From Deltaproteobacteria bacterium (GTDB lineage: Bacteria; Desulfobacterota; Desulfuromonadia; Desulfuromonadales; Geopsychrobacteraceae), in NCBI GenBank assembly GCA_024279255.1, contig JAJRRT010000104.1, positions 40,436-104,435 on the forward strand: 64,000 bases of DNA. Reading direction: 5' to 3'. Of this stretch, positions 53,204 to 62,824 are shown piece by piece. Within the stretch, counting starts at the first letter, position 1. Each line of letters opens with the position of its first letter. Both the position numbers and the translations under genes were made by a program. The notes beneath the pieces are model-generated. The model was not told the origin of the DNA. It made no database searches and saw only the letters and a program-made list of their open reading frames with translations.

Positions 53204-53512
53204 TTATTTCTGTTGAGCTTCTTCACCAACAGTGATCTGATCAGCCATCTTGGCGAAGGTCTTCTCACCAATACCTTTGACATTAATAATGTCAGTAGTT
53301 GTTTTGAACTGACCATGAATTTCTCGATACTCAATAATATTGGTCGCAGTCTTCTCGCCAATACCTTTCAACTCTACAAACTCGGCAACTGTAGCCTTGT
53401 TAATATTGACCTTCTGTGAAGCAAAAACAGCCTGAGCCGAGGCACAAATCATGACCAGCAACAGACAGAAGCAAAAAGTTTTACGGATACAATTTTTCAA
53501 AGTCCCCTCCAT
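53204..53512 (-). CDS. ComEA-like secreted helix-hairpin-helix protein
   Basis: A 102-residue exported protein. Signal peptide at residues 5-32 (CFCLLLVMICASAQAVFA), then a ComEA HhH unit: VNINKATVAEFVELKGIGEKTATNIIEYRE and a second KGIGEKTFAKMADQI. ComEA binds DNA in competence; small secreted HhH proteins also occur without it. It is bounded by a strong terminator and lies in the middle of polysaccharide genes, so its role here is unclear. A TTG at 53500 with GGAGGGG upstream is an alternative start. Confidence 0.8.
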   Translation of the reverse strand: MEGTLKNCIRKTFCFCLLLVMICASAQAVFASQKVNINKATVAEFVELKGIGEKTATNIIEYREIHGQFKTTTDIINVKGIGEKTFAKMADQITVGEEAQQK

Positions 53513-53676
53513 GTAGGTAAGCCCCTTATGGGCATCTAAAACGGTTACAAAGAACCGTTATCGCCATCCCCCTCCCCTGATTACGAAGAGCTAACAGACA
53601 GTATCATTAAGGTGTATAGATGTGAAGATTTTTTTGTGAAAGACCTAATGCCTCACACAAAAACTATCCATAAAAC

Positions 53677-54219
53677 TCAATAACATTCCGCACCAACTAG
53701 ACCAGGGGCACTTGCATCTTTCGCAGCAAGAAGCGGGGGGCTCTGGATTGGCCAATCAATACTTAATTGAGGATCATCCCAGCGGATACAACGTTCATGT
53801 TCCGGAGCATAATATTCTGTCGTTTTATACAGAAAGTCCGCAGAGGAACTCAAGACCAAAAAACCGTGAGCAAAGCCTTCCGGCACCCATAATTGTCTCT
53901 TGTTTTCGGCTGAAAGAACGACCCCGATCCACTGCCCAAAGGTCGCTGAAGAGCGCCGTAAATCAACAGCGACATCATAGACTTCACCGAGAACACATCT
54001 TACAAGCTTCCCCTGGGGTTGCTTCACCTGATAGTGCAGACCACGCAGAACGCCTTTAGATGAACGTGAATGATTATCCTGAACAAAGGCTGTTTTCAAT
54101 CCAGTCTCTTCTTCCCATTGCCTCTGATTGAAGCTTTCCATAAAAAAACCGCGCTCATCACCAAAAACCTTTGGCTCAATGATGAGTACATCCGGGATTT
54201 CGGTTTTAATAATGTTCAC
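53677..54219 (-). CDS. rfbC: dTDP-4-dehydrorhamnose 3,5-epimerase
   Basis: Third step of dTDP-L-rhamnose synthesis. 180 residues with the family core EPKVFGDERGFFMESFN, VQDNHSRSSKGVLRGLHYQ and AHGFLVLSSSADFLYKT. Catalytic His and Tyr/Asp positions are present. I start at a GTG (54219) after the rfbA stop, giving normal length; the frame is open further upstream. Co-transcribed with rfbA, rfbD and rfbB. Confidence 0.95.
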   Translation of the reverse strand: MNIIKTEIPDVLIIEPKVFGDERGFFMESFNQRQWEEETGLKTAFVQDNHSRSSKGVLRGLHYQVKQPQGKLVRCVLGEVYDVAVDLRRSSATFGQWIGVVLSAENKRQLWVPEGFAHGFLVLSSSADFLYKTTEYYAPEHERCIRWDDPQLSIDWPIQSPPLLAAKDASAPGLVGAECY

Positions 54220-54220
54220 G

Positions 54221-55099
54221 CTATCTCTTCTCCCGTAGAACCTTCTCCAAATACTCACGATAGCTCGACTTCGGTGTGTCCTCTATAACCAATTTCATTT
54301 TCTCTTTGTCAATATAGCCTTTAGATAAAGCCACTTCTTCCAAACATGCAATCTTCACCCCCTGACGTGCTTCAAGGGTCCCTATGAAGTGGCTGGCTTC
54401 AAGCAGGCTCATGTGAGTCCCGGTATCGAGCCAGGCGATCCCACGCTCCAGGCATTCAACCATTAGTTCTCCGCGCTGAAGATAAGCTATATTAAGGTCA
54501 GTAATTTCTAGTTCACCACGAGGAGAGGGGGTTAATTCCTTGGTCATTTCAACGACTTTACCATCATAGAGATAAAGCCCTGGAACAGCGAAATTTGATT
54601 TCGGTTGCTGCGGTTTTTCCTCAATGCCGATCGCCTTTCCCGCCATATCGAACTCGACAACACCGTAACGTTCCGGGTCATTGACTTGATATCCGAAGAC
54701 TCGGGCGCCACCAGTAAATTCGGCAAAAATTCTGTCGAGATCCATCTTTCCATAAAAAAGATTGTCTCCCAGAATCAAACAGACGGGTTGATTGTCGATA
54801 AATTCTTCCCCAACAAGAAAAGCCTGGGCAATCCCCTTCGGTTCGGGTTGAACTGCGTAGGTCAATTTAATACCCCAGCGACTGCCATCACCAAGGAGAG
54901 CTTCGAAACGCGGAGTATCCTGCGGGGTAGAAATAATCAGAATATCCTCCACCCCTGCGCGCATCAGGGTCGAAAGCGGATAATAGATCATCGGCTTATC
55001 GTAGATCGGTTGAAGTTGTTTGCTGGCGACCAAGGTCAAGGGGTAAAGACGTGAACCGGCTCCACCGGCCAGAACAATCCCTTTTTTAATTCCTGCCAT
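54221..55099 (-). CDS. rfbA: Glucose-1-phosphate thymidylyltransferase
   Basis: Makes dTDP-glucose. 292 residues with [38 protein letters not shown], and [16 protein letters not shown]. Standard first enzyme of the rhamnose pathway; ends 1 base before rfbC. Confidence 0.95.
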   Translation of the reverse strand: MAGIKKGIVLAGGAGSRLYPLTLVASKQLQPIYDKPMIYYPLSTLMRAGVEDILIISTPQDTPRFEALLGDGSRWGIKLTYAVQPEPKGIAQAFLVGEEFIDNQPVCLILGDNLFYGKMDLDRIFAEFTGGARVFGYQVNDPERYGVVEFDMAGKAIGIEEKPQQPKSNFAVPGLYLYDGKVVEMTKELTPSPRGELEITDLNIAYLQRGELMVECLERGIAWLDTGTHMSLLEASHFIGTLEARQGVKIACLEEVALSKGYIDKEKMKLVIEDTPKSSYREYLEKVLREKR

Positions 55100-55138
55100 A
55101 TCAAATCTCCTGAATCAAAAAGATCAAAACGCTGATAA

Positions 55139-56023
55139 TTATCGTTCGATAAAGTATTTAGCCAAGCTATCTTGCCAAAAGGGAATAGATTTTCCGGTAA
55201 GTTGGCAGTATTTCTCTTTTGAAAAAACTGAATAAGCAGGTCGCTTGGCAGGCAAGGGATAATCCTCCGTTCTGATCGGAGCAATCTCCTTAATCTTCAA
55301 ATTTTCACCATTCTTACGGGCCAGGTCGACAATTTTCAAAGCAAAATCATACCAACTGCAGGCGCCGTCATTCGAGAAGTGATAGATCCCGTAAGGGTCG
55401 ACATCAGATGCCAGAATGCTGAATATCGCATCTGCGAGGTCACCTGTATAGGTCGGACTGCCGATCTGATCCGCCACAATCCCGAGTTTTTCTCGTTGCT
55501 TAGCCAGACGGATAATGGTTTCGACGAAATTGTTACCACCGGGTCCATACAGCCAACTGGTTCGCAGGATAATAAATTTTTCCAGACGACTTGTGAGAAT
55601 AGATTGCTCACCCAAAAGTTTCGAGCGGCCATATGCCGACTGAGGTCCAACAATGTCTTTTTCGCTCAAAGGCGTATTCCCCGTCCCGGAGAAAACATAG
55701 TCGGTTGAAATGTGAACCAACGTTGCGCTGGCTGCATGAGCGGCCTCGGCCAGAGTTCCGACTGCGCTGCCATTGACCCTAGTTGCCACCTCCTCCTCCG
55801 ACTCACAAGCGTCAACATTCGTGAATGCCGCGCAATTGATAATGACTGCCGGGCTCAATCGCTGCACAGTCGCCAACACCTGGGCTTGATCCGTCAGATC
55901 AAAGTCAGGTAGATCGACCGCAATAATTTCCCACTCGCCAGCAGCTCTCGCGGCGATCTTTTGCGCGAGCATCCCTTTACTGCCGACAAGAAGTAATTTT
56001 TTTTTATGGTTCACTACATCCAT
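55139..56023 (-). CDS. rfbD: dTDP-4-dehydrorhamnose reductase
   Basis: Last step of dTDP-L-rhamnose synthesis. SDR of 294 residues with LLLVGSKGMLAQKI, INCAAFTNVD, STDYVFSG and YGRSKLLGE. Lies between rfbA and rfbB with short gaps, so one rfbBDAC transcript. Confidence 0.95.
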   Translation of the reverse strand: MDVVNHKKKLLLVGSKGMLAQKIAARAAGEWEIIAVDLPDFDLTDQAQVLATVQRLSPAVIINCAAFTNVDACESEEEVATRVNGSAVGTLAEAAHAASATLVHISTDYVFSGTGNTPLSEKDIVGPQSAYGRSKLLGEQSILTSRLEKFIILRTSWLYGPGGNNFVETIIRLAKQREKLGIVADQIGSPTYTGDLADAIFSILASDVDPYGIYHFSNDGACSWYDFALKIVDLARKNGENLKIKEIAPIRTEDYPLPAKRPAYSVFSKEKYCQLTGKSIPFWQDSLAKYFIER

Positions 56024-56026
56024 GAC

Positions 56027-57097
56027 TCAACGGTTACCATACATAGTTTCGTAATATTCCTGATAAGAGCCATCCAGAACTGAAGATATCCATTCAGGGT
56101 TTTCCAGATACCAGTCGACCGTTAATCGAATCCCCTCCTCAAAAGTCACTGATGGCTCCCAGTCTAGCTCATCCTTGATCTTGCTGGCGTCGATAGCGTA
56201 GCGCCTGTCGTGCCCGGGACGATCCGTGACGTAGCGGATTAGGTTCTGCCGGGCGTCCCCGGAAGGGAGCAGACCGACTTTTTCATCAAGTAAGTCGCAG
56301 ACTGTCGTCACAATTTCTATATTTTGCTTCTCATTGTTTCCACCAACATTGTAGGTTTCACCAAGCTTCCCATGTTGTAATGCTGTCATAATTGCGGCAC
56401 AGTGATCGACAACATAGAGCCAGTCACGCACATTCTTGCCATCGCCATAGACCGGTAATTCTTTACCGTTTAAAGCATTATTGATAATCAACGGAATCAA
56501 TTTTTCAGGAAAGTGATAGGGACCATAGTTATTAGAACAGTTGGTGATCAATGTCGGCAATCCGTAAGTATGAAAGTAGGAGCTAACCAGATGATCTGAC
56601 GACGCCTTGCTTGCCGAATAAGGTGACCGCGGATCGAAAGGGGTGGTTTCACAGAAGAGTCCGGTCTCTCCGAGTGATCCGTAAACTTCATCAGTGCTGA
56701 CATGTAAGAAACGAGCATGAAGAGGCGACAGATGTGAGGTTGACAACCAGGCTTTCCTTGCAGCCTCAAGCAACATAAAAGTACCATTGATGTTGGTTCG
56801 GATAAACTCAGACGGGCCGCTGATACTGCGATCAACGTGAGACTCGGCTGCAAAATGGACCACCGTATCAATCTGTTCTTCATCGAAGAGCGCTTCGATC
56901 AAACTGGAATCGCAAATATCCCCCTTGACGAACCGATATCGTGGATCTTTTTCAATGTCACGCAGATTCTCCGGGTTGCCAGCGTAAGTTAACTTATCCA
57001 AGTTAATCAACCGACAGTCATCTACAGAATTCAAAAAATGTCGGACAAAATTGGAACCAATAAAACCACAACCACCGGTAACAAGAATACGTTTCAT
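56027..57097 (-). CDS. rfbB: dTDP-glucose 4,6-dehydratase
   Basis: Second step of rhamnose synthesis. 356-residue SDR with RILVTGGCGFIGSNFVRHF, FAAESHVDRSI, STDEVYG, and YSASKASSDHL. ATG at 57097 with GGAG six bases upstream chosen over a longer frame. First gene of rfbBDAC, transcribed away from the WaaE-like gene. Confidence 0.95.
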   Translation of the reverse strand: MKRILVTGGCGFIGSNFVRHFLNSVDDCRLINLDKLTYAGNPENLRDIEKDPRYRFVKGDICDSSLIEALFDEEQIDTVVHFAAESHVDRSISGPSEFIRTNINGTFMLLEAARKAWLSTSHLSPLHARFLHVSTDEVYGSLGETGLFCETTPFDPRSPYSASKASSDHLVSSYFHTYGLPTLITNCSNNYGPYHFPEKLIPLIINNALNGKELPVYGDGKNVRDWLYVVDHCAAIMTALQHGKLGETYNVGGNNEKQNIEIVTTVCDLLDEKVGLLPSGDARQNLIRYVTDRPGHDRRYAIDASKIKDELDWEPSVTFEEGIRLTVDWYLENPEWISSVLDGSYQEYYETMYGNR

Positions 57098-57435
57098 ATT
57101 TTCTCCAGACAAAAAAAGCGCTGAAGAACTGAATAAACCTTCAGCTTCAGCCTCAGACCGCACCACACTATTTTTGATGTTATCAAAAAATTAAGACGAC
57201 AACGATATAACAACACTCAGTAGATTGAAAGATTTTTCAAATTTAACCTTATCTGGAGAAAGAGCACCCAAGGCAAACTAACTCGACCATCAAATAGGCG
57301 TAAGAACCAAGCTGTTTTTCTAGCGTCGAGGGAGTTCAACTTCTTAAGCAACTGCCTCAAAACCTGTTGCGCAAATAGTAGCAGGAGGCTAACATCGCGG
57401 CTTAACCATCAGCCATACACTTTGGAGTAACCGGA
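57098..57435. other. Divergent intergenic region (338 bases)
   Basis: Gene-free stretch between minus-strand rfbB and the plus-strand WaaE-like gene. It must hold both promoters and contains the stem at 57280-57336. AT-rich near rfbB, mixed near the plus-strand gene. Confidence 0.5.
57280..57336 (+). promoter_or_regulatory. Stem-loop in the leader of the WaaE-like gene
   Basis: AACTCGAC (57280-57287) pairs with GTCGAG and AGTT (57325-57336) across a two-base bulge, enclosing a 37-base loop. It lies about 100 bases before the plus-strand glycosyltransferase. A nearby GGCAAAC recalls GEMM riboswitches but the rest does not fit. Role unknown. Confidence 0.3.
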
Positions 57436-58245
57436 ATGGAAAAGCTCTCTGCCTTCGTGACCACCTTCAACAACGCGCACACGCTGAGAATCTGCCTGGA
57501 GAGTGTCCAATGGGCCGATGAAATCGTGGTACTCGATTCCTTTAGCAATGATGAAACGATGCAGATTGCCGAAGACTTTGGGGCCAAAACATTCCAACAT
57601 GAGTTTCTCGGCTATGGGCCACAGAAGCAGTCTGCAATGGAGAAGACCAGCCACCGTTGGGTCCTGTTGCTTGATGCCGACGAGGCTCTCTCTCCGAAGC
57701 TACAGTTGGAAGTCCAGCAACTGCTAAAGAACGGACCGCAACTTGACGGTTATGAACTGCCACGTCAGGAGCAGATGTTCTGGCGTATGGCCAGTACATC
57801 TTCGCGCCTGAACGGCTTCTTACGACTCTTCGACAAGAGCAAGGCGCGAGTCTCGGACATGCCGATTCATGCGGCTCCCAAGGTCACTGGAAAGGTTGGA
57901 CGCCTCAATGCGCCCTTCTATCATTTCGGTGAAGTTGACATCCACACTAAAGTCGACAAGATCAACAGTTACTCAACTGGCTTAGTTGTCGATAAGGTCG
58001 CCAGGGGGAAAAAACCCAACCCCTGGATTTTACTCGTCTACCCACCGGTATTTTTTTTGCGGCAATATGTTGTAAAACGAAATTTTCTGAATGGCTGGTC
58101 TGGCTTCATTGCCGCCGCTATCAACACGTTTTATGCATTTTTAAAATATGCGAAGCTCTTCGAATATGCACAGCAAGAGAAATATGGTACCGATCTACTG
58201 CCAAAGAACGCGCCTGAATACCAGAGAAAAGACCGCCCCAAATAA
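57436..58245 (+). CDS. WaaE-like lipopolysaccharide core glycosyltransferase (GT2)
   Basis: A 269-residue GT2 of the WaaE/KdtX group. KLSAFVTTFNNAHTLRICLESVQWADEIVVLDSFSNDET in two motifs, KQSAMEKTSHRWVLLLDADE with the metal-binding DxD, and a C-terminal hydrophobic end. WaaE adds glucose to the LPS inner core. SD GGAG eight bases before the ATG. It is the only plus-strand gene in the second half, divergent from rfbB. Confidence 0.88.
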   Translation: MEKLSAFVTTFNNAHTLRICLESVQWADEIVVLDSFSNDETMQIAEDFGAKTFQHEFLGYGPQKQSAMEKTSHRWVLLLDADEALSPKLQLEVQQLLKNGPQLDGYELPRQEQMFWRMASTSSRLNGFLRLFDKSKARVSDMPIHAAPKVTGKVGRLNAPFYHFGEVDIHTKVDKINSYSTGLVVDKVARGKKPNPWILLVYPPVFFLRQYVVKRNFLNGWSGFIAAAINTFYAFLKYAKLFEYAQQEKYGTDLLPKNAPEYQRKDRPK

Positions 58246-58268
58246 AAGGCGTGTGACGTCCTTCAGAC

Positions 58269-59342
58269 TCAAACACTCAGCAAGTGACCCAAGGCGTTAT
58301 GAAGTGTTTTCCCAATCTTGTCCGTCGAAAAATAACGTTCATAGCTTACCCTGGCTGACTGTCCCATTTGATCCAACCCTTCAACATCGCACAACAGGTC
58401 GGAGACTTGAGCAGCCAGGCCCTCGGAGTCCCCAGGCTCTACCCAGACTATCCCCTGCTCATTATTCGCCTGCAACTCACAGGAGTATGCTGGGGCACGC
58501 CGTGTGATCAAAGGCTTGGCGCAGGCCAGAGCTTGGTAAACCTTATTTGGGATCACACGCCCGGCTTTAGGTGTTGTTCCGAAAACCCCAAGAATCAGAT
58601 CAGCCGAACAGATTATCTCCGGCAAATCGGTATATGGTACCCAGGGAAGAAACTCTACATTGGCCAACCCTTCTGCTAAAGCGCGACAACTCTCTAACAA
58701 TGGACCTTCCCCAATCAATCTCCAAACCGCAGGCGGCCCCTGGTAAATCCTAGCTGCCTCAATAATTATTTCAGGACCCTGAAGATGTAAAAAACTGCCA
58801 TAAAAGAGGATTTCAAAGGGTGGCTGCGTGCGACTGGTTCTATTTTCTGCTGGTTTAAATAGACCTTCTTCAGCTCCGACCGGAATAACGACTAGCCGCT
58901 TTTGCGGGACCTGCAGCATCGAAGCAAAAAAATCAGCATGCTCCAAAGTATCCGCAAGAACCAGATCGGCACGGGAGAAACAATCTCGCTCCCAGCGAAG
59001 AAGCTTCTTCGCTCGTCGGCTACCTTCTGTCAGCTTGGATCGTTCAAAAACCTGCTTATCATAGGCGCTGATCAAAGGATCAAAAACTAGAGGAATATTA
59101 CGGCGGCGAGCCCACCGATATGCTGCTCTCAGATCCCGTTGCCGAAAGCAGGGCACCCAGACCAAATCAACCTCCGGCAAGGAACGCAGTAACGCCTCGA
59201 TATCCCCGAATCCACTCAGTTTCGGTGTAAAATCGACCAATCGCCAACCCTGATTTTTCAGGAGTTGTCGCAAAATACGATTACGCGAATAATCGGGATC
59301 AAAGTGTCCCCACCAGAGGACAGAGGGGTTGCCAGTAGACAT
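58269..59342 (-). CDS. GT-B glycosyltransferase
   Basis: A 357-residue glycosyltransferase (GT4-like). N-terminal SVLWWGHFDPDYSRNRIL, central LVLADTLEHADFF and VVIPVGAEEGLF, then FEILFYGSFLHLQGPEII and C-terminal VIPNKVYQALACAKPLIT. Overlaps the ligase stop by one base. Likely an LPS core or O-unit enzyme; sugar unknown. Confidence 0.8.
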   Translation of the reverse strand: MSTGNPSVLWWGHFDPDYSRNRILRQLLKNQGWRLVDFTPKLSGFGDIEALLRSLPEVDLVWVPCFRQRDLRAAYRWARRRNIPLVFDPLISAYDKQVFERSKLTEGSRRAKKLLRWERDCFSRADLVLADTLEHADFFASMLQVPQKRLVVIPVGAEEGLFKPAENRTSRTQPPFEILFYGSFLHLQGPEIIIEAARIYQGPPAVWRLIGEGPLLESCRALAEGLANVEFLPWVPYTDLPEIICSADLILGVFGTTPKAGRVIPNKVYQALACAKPLITRRAPAYSCELQANNEQGIVWVEPGDSEGLAAQVSDLLCDVEGLDQMGQSARVSYERYFSTDKIGKTLHNALGHLLSV

Positions 59343-60598
59343 CAGGCATCATTTCCTTCGGTGCAAAATTCACGTGCAATCGGGCTATGGATTGTTGCCA
59401 CATAAAGTACGGTGTACCACATGATAACCTGCATCCACGCGCTGGAATAGAAATCAAAATGAGTGTTTAACGGGAAAAGTGCGGTCAGCAACCCAACAGC
59501 AAAGGGTGCCGCATAAAGCTTCTGATAGCGATCTGACCTAAACCAGAAAACCAGAAGTAAACCACAAAAACCAACCAGTCCCACAAGACCGATGATCCCC
59601 GACTCACAAGCAACATCGAGAATCATCGTATGCGCATGTAAGGCCCCCAGTTTTCTATCGCCAGCTTTTACAAAAATATCATCAGGTCCTGCATAATCGT
59701 TGTAAACATAACGGAAATTTTTTGCACCAACCCCATTTAGCGGATGATCCTCAAACATTTGTACGGCGATAGTCCAGATCGGCAAACGAAAAGCAAGTGC
59801 GTGATCAATTGACTTTCGATCTCCACTAAAAACCAAAATAGATTTATCCACCCGAGCTGTGAATAGTGGAACGGTTTGGTAGCTGATAATTCCTACCACA
59901 ACGACCAAACTCATCAACACTATAAATGAACGAATTGGAACAGTTTTCAATTTAAGACAGATAATCCCTGCAAACCCCATACAAGCAACGGCCAGCATGA
60001 TCCAACCACCGCGACTTCCAGCTAAAAGCACTACCAAGACCAGCGCAACGAACAATACAATTTTGACGTACTTATTTTTCAACCGATCGATAAAAATCAT
60101 CAAAATGGGTGAGTAAACAGCCAAATACAATCCCAGTTTCACATGTTTACCGAACACACCGCTCACTCGATTAAGCAGGGGAAATCCGAACAGATCCACC
60201 CCAAAAAAAGCCTGAATCAAGGCATCTCCGATCCAGAAGAGGAGTAAAAACGAAACCCAGGAGACAACGCGATCTCTCAATTTCAAATCATCAAGGTGAT
60301 AAATAACAAACACACCGAAGAAATAGTATCTGAGATACCCAGCAGAGAACCTGACGACATCCCATTGATTGATCGAGTCAGTCGCAGAAAAAATGATCGG
60401 TAGCCAAAGTAGCAAGAACAGTAGCGAGAACTTCCTGACTTTATCCAGTCCCAAGACATTAGACCCCTGCTTGACAACAAGAATAAGGCCAAAAATTGCC
60501 ATTAATATGAGTGGAATCTCTGCAGACCGGGCAAGCGGGGTCAAGACAACACACATCAGCAACAACGTGCTCAAAAGCTTGTCCATCTTTATCTTCAT
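59342..60598 (-). CDS. waaL: O-antigen ligase WaaL-like
   Basis: Integral membrane protein, 418 residues, about 10-12 helices, joining O-antigen to lipid A-core. The large periplasmic loop contains FEDHPLNGVGAKNFRYVYNDY and a conserved His in ALHAHTMILDVACESG. It lies in an LPS core block, which makes ligase more likely than polymerase. ATG context weak. Confidence 0.82.
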   Translation of the reverse strand: MKIKMDKLLSTLLLMCVVLTPLARSAEIPLILMAIFGLILVVKQGSNVLGLDKVRKFSLLFLLLWLPIIFSATDSINQWDVVRFSAGYLRYYFFGVFVIYHLDDLKLRDRVVSWVSFLLLFWIGDALIQAFFGVDLFGFPLLNRVSGVFGKHVKLGLYLAVYSPILMIFIDRLKNKYVKIVLFVALVLVVLLAGSRGGWIMLAVACMGFAGIICLKLKTVPIRSFIVLMSLVVVVGIISYQTVPLFTARVDKSILVFSGDRKSIDHALAFRLPIWTIAVQMFEDHPLNGVGAKNFRYVYNDYAGPDDIFVKAGDRKLGALHAHTMILDVACESGIIGLVGLVGFCGLLLVFWFRSDRYQKLYAAPFAVGLLTALFPLNTHFDFYSSAWMQVIMWYTVLYVATIHSPIAREFCTEGNDA

Positions 60599-60690
60599 TT
60601 TATATAATCGTCACTTTCTCTTAATGATATGTCGATACCTATATCAAATCATTTTTGAGGCGTGAGGGAATGCGCCATCAAAAGGTAAAG

Positions 60691-61638
60691 TTACCTACAG
60701 AAGTAAAATACCGCCTGATCGCCCTGTTCTTTCTGGTTCAATTCGCGAGTCTTACGCTTAAAGGAGCGCAGCTGCGACCGATTAAATACCTGTTTATCGC
60801 GCGAGTTTGAATTGCCCGGGATATCCTGCTGATAAAGTTCGGAACCAATGAATTGCCCTTTCGTAGAATCGTAGTCGATCCGGTCCACCTTGAGCTCCGA
60901 ATTCTCTGCAAGGATACTCATACTTTTTCGGGTCAACAAATACAGGTGACGAGGGGCATCAATTTGCATCCAGTTCTCGCGGTAATGCTCCCATGCGTAG
61001 GAATCTGCGACAGGAACACGGATCAGAATTCGCCCTCGGTCTGCGAGCAGAGCTGCAGCAGTGTTGATCATCTCTTGAGGATCCCCCATATGCTCCAAAG
61101 AGTGGTGGAACATAATAAGGTCGAATTTTTCCTGCGTATTCTCTCGGAATTCCTGCAGACTTTGTTTGTGGATGACGACTCCATTATGGTAGCGGAGTGT
61201 TTCCTGAATAAATGGATCCAAACCGACGCATTGCCTGAAACCACCCAGATGCATTTTCAAAAGTGTTTTACCGTTACCGCAGCCAATGTCTAGAATTTTT
61301 GAATCTAAATCTGCTCCCGAATTTCTGACCCATGCAAGATGTTTTGGAGGACGAACAAAAGCTCCAGCAATTCGTTCCAGCCACTGGCCGCGCTTGTTGC
61401 GCAGCGCATAACGAAAACTACGCCACTTAGAAACAGCTAGTTTATCGTATGATCGAAAAGAGTAATAATTTTCAGGATAGTAACGACCAAGATCCTCTGG
61501 AATCTGTTCGATCTGCAAACAACCACAGAACGAGCATTGGAAATATTCAAATTCTTCCCGTGTTCCGAACATCATTTCCTTAACGGTATAGGCTTGGTGG
61601 TCGCCTTGGATTCCGCAAATTCGGCACAGGTTACTCAT
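60691..61638 (-). CDS. SAM-dependent methyltransferase with N-terminal zinc ribbon
   Basis: A 315-residue protein. N-terminal CRIC and CSFCGC form a probable zinc ribbon. SAM motif KILDIGCGNGKTLLKM near residue 110, then MFHHSLEHMGDPQEMI. Such fusions methylate sugar residues or O-antigen ends. ATG at 61638. Confidence 0.82.
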   Translation of the reverse strand: MSNLCRICGIQGDHQAYTVKEMMFGTREEFEYFQCSFCGCLQIEQIPEDLGRYYPENYYSFRSYDKLAVSKWRSFRYALRNKRGQWLERIAGAFVRPPKHLAWVRNSGADLDSKILDIGCGNGKTLLKMHLGGFRQCVGLDPFIQETLRYHNGVVIHKQSLQEFRENTQEKFDLIMFHHSLEHMGDPQEMINTAAALLADRGRILIRVPVADSYAWEHYRENWMQIDAPRHLYLLTRKSMSILAENSELKVDRIDYDSTKGQFIGSELYQQDIPGNSNSRDKQVFNRSQLRSFKRKTRELNQKEQGDQAVFYFCR

Positions 61639-61720
61639 GTTTAAATTCTCCACTGCAAATCAAAGGAACACAGGTAGTCTGATTTACTTATTGATCACGA
61701 GACGAAGTCTAAAAAGAAAT

Positions 61721-62824
61721 TTAATTCTTTCGGTCAGCTAAGAGAGATTCATACACTTGAATTGTTTTCACGACCATAGTTGAGAGAGTAAAGTTCTCCT
61801 CTATATGTCCCCGAATAGAGCCCGTTTTGCAACGACACACGTCTATAATTTTACCCGCCAAGCCCTCATGATCACCAACCTCAAAAAAATCTCCGGTATG
61901 ACCCTCTACAATGATATCCAGTACTCCACCGTGGTTAGTAGCAATCACAGGTGAATTCATCGCAATGGCTTCAGCAACGCTGCGCCCAAAGGTTTCCGGC
62001 TTACGGGACGCGGAGATAACCAGGTCACTCAATGCGTAGATTTCAGCAATCTTAGCCTGATTTCCGGCAAAGTGGATGTAATCCTCTGCACCAAGTTCAG
62101 CCACCAATGCCTGCAGACTTTGTCGGTAGCTCTCCTTATCCGCCCTCACCCCGCCAACTATCAAGCCGACGACAGTGGGCAGCTTCTCTTTCGCCAAAAC
62201 GACACCACGAATAAATGTTTCATAATCCTTCAACTGAGTAATACGCCCAACCGACGAGATAATCAACCGTCCGTCCAGCTGATATTTCTGTTTAAAATCC
62301 TGCATGAACTCTCGATCAATGTTATCTGGATTAAACAGCTTCAAATCCACTCCCCGCGGGATAACAACTATCTTTTCTTCGGGAACTGAGTAGTGCTTCT
62401 GGACATATTCCTTAATCGAACGACTGACACAAATAACCCGGTCACCAAAGGTCATCACCCGACTGTAGGCGTTCACACTGTTAAATCCATGAACAGTGGT
62501 CACAAAGGGGACACACATGGAACGATTTGCGAGGAAAGCCAGCCAAGCCGGCACACGGCTGCGGGCATGCAGGATGTCAGGGTTTAGTTGTCGCAGCAGT
62601 TTTCTAAGTTGAATCATCCGGCTTGGAGCCGTAAGTAGATTCTTACTGACGACGTCGAAAACAACATGTCGCCCACCATCCAAATCAATCTGGTCCGCCT
62701 GACGGCCGCCTGCACTAATGACGACACTCTCAATTCCGAGGCTGACAAGTTCACGATTGAGTTCAACCACACCCCGCTCAACCCCACCCTCATTAAGTTC
62801 AGGCAACAACTGAACAACTCTCAC
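61721..62824 (-). CDS. Glycosyltransferase family 4
   Basis: A 367-residue GT-B enzyme. MRVVQLLPELNEGGVERGVVELN, HARSRVPAWLA, and IISSVGRITQLKDYETFI; C-terminal SRKPETFGRSVAEAIAMNSPVIATNHGG with conserved E residues. ATG overlaps the ELM1-like stop by 4 bases. Probably LPS core assembly. Confidence 0.87.
   Translation of the reverse strand: MRVVQLLPELNEGGVERGVVELNRELVSLGIESVVISAGGRQADQIDLDGGRHVVFDVVSKNLLTAPSRMIQLRKLLRQLNPDILHARSRVPAWLAFLANRSMCVPFVTTVHGFNSVNAYSRVMTFGDRVICVSRSIKEYVQKHYSVPEEKIVVIPRGVDLKLFNPDNIDREFMQDFKQKYQLDGRLIISSVGRITQLKDYETFIRGVVLAKEKLPTVVGLIVGGVRADKESYRQSLQALVAELGAEDYIHFAGNQAKIAEIYALSDLVISASRKPETFGRSVAEAIAMNSPVIATNHGGVLDIIVEGHTGDFFEVGDHEGLAGKIIDVCRCKTGSIRGHIEENFTLSTMVVKTIQVYESLLADRKN

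Noticed and set aside
57261..57300. GGCAAAC segment resembling a GEMM (cyclic-di-GMP) riboswitch
   Set aside because: The downstream conserved block with GACGCAAAGCC and the tetraloop receptor is missing.
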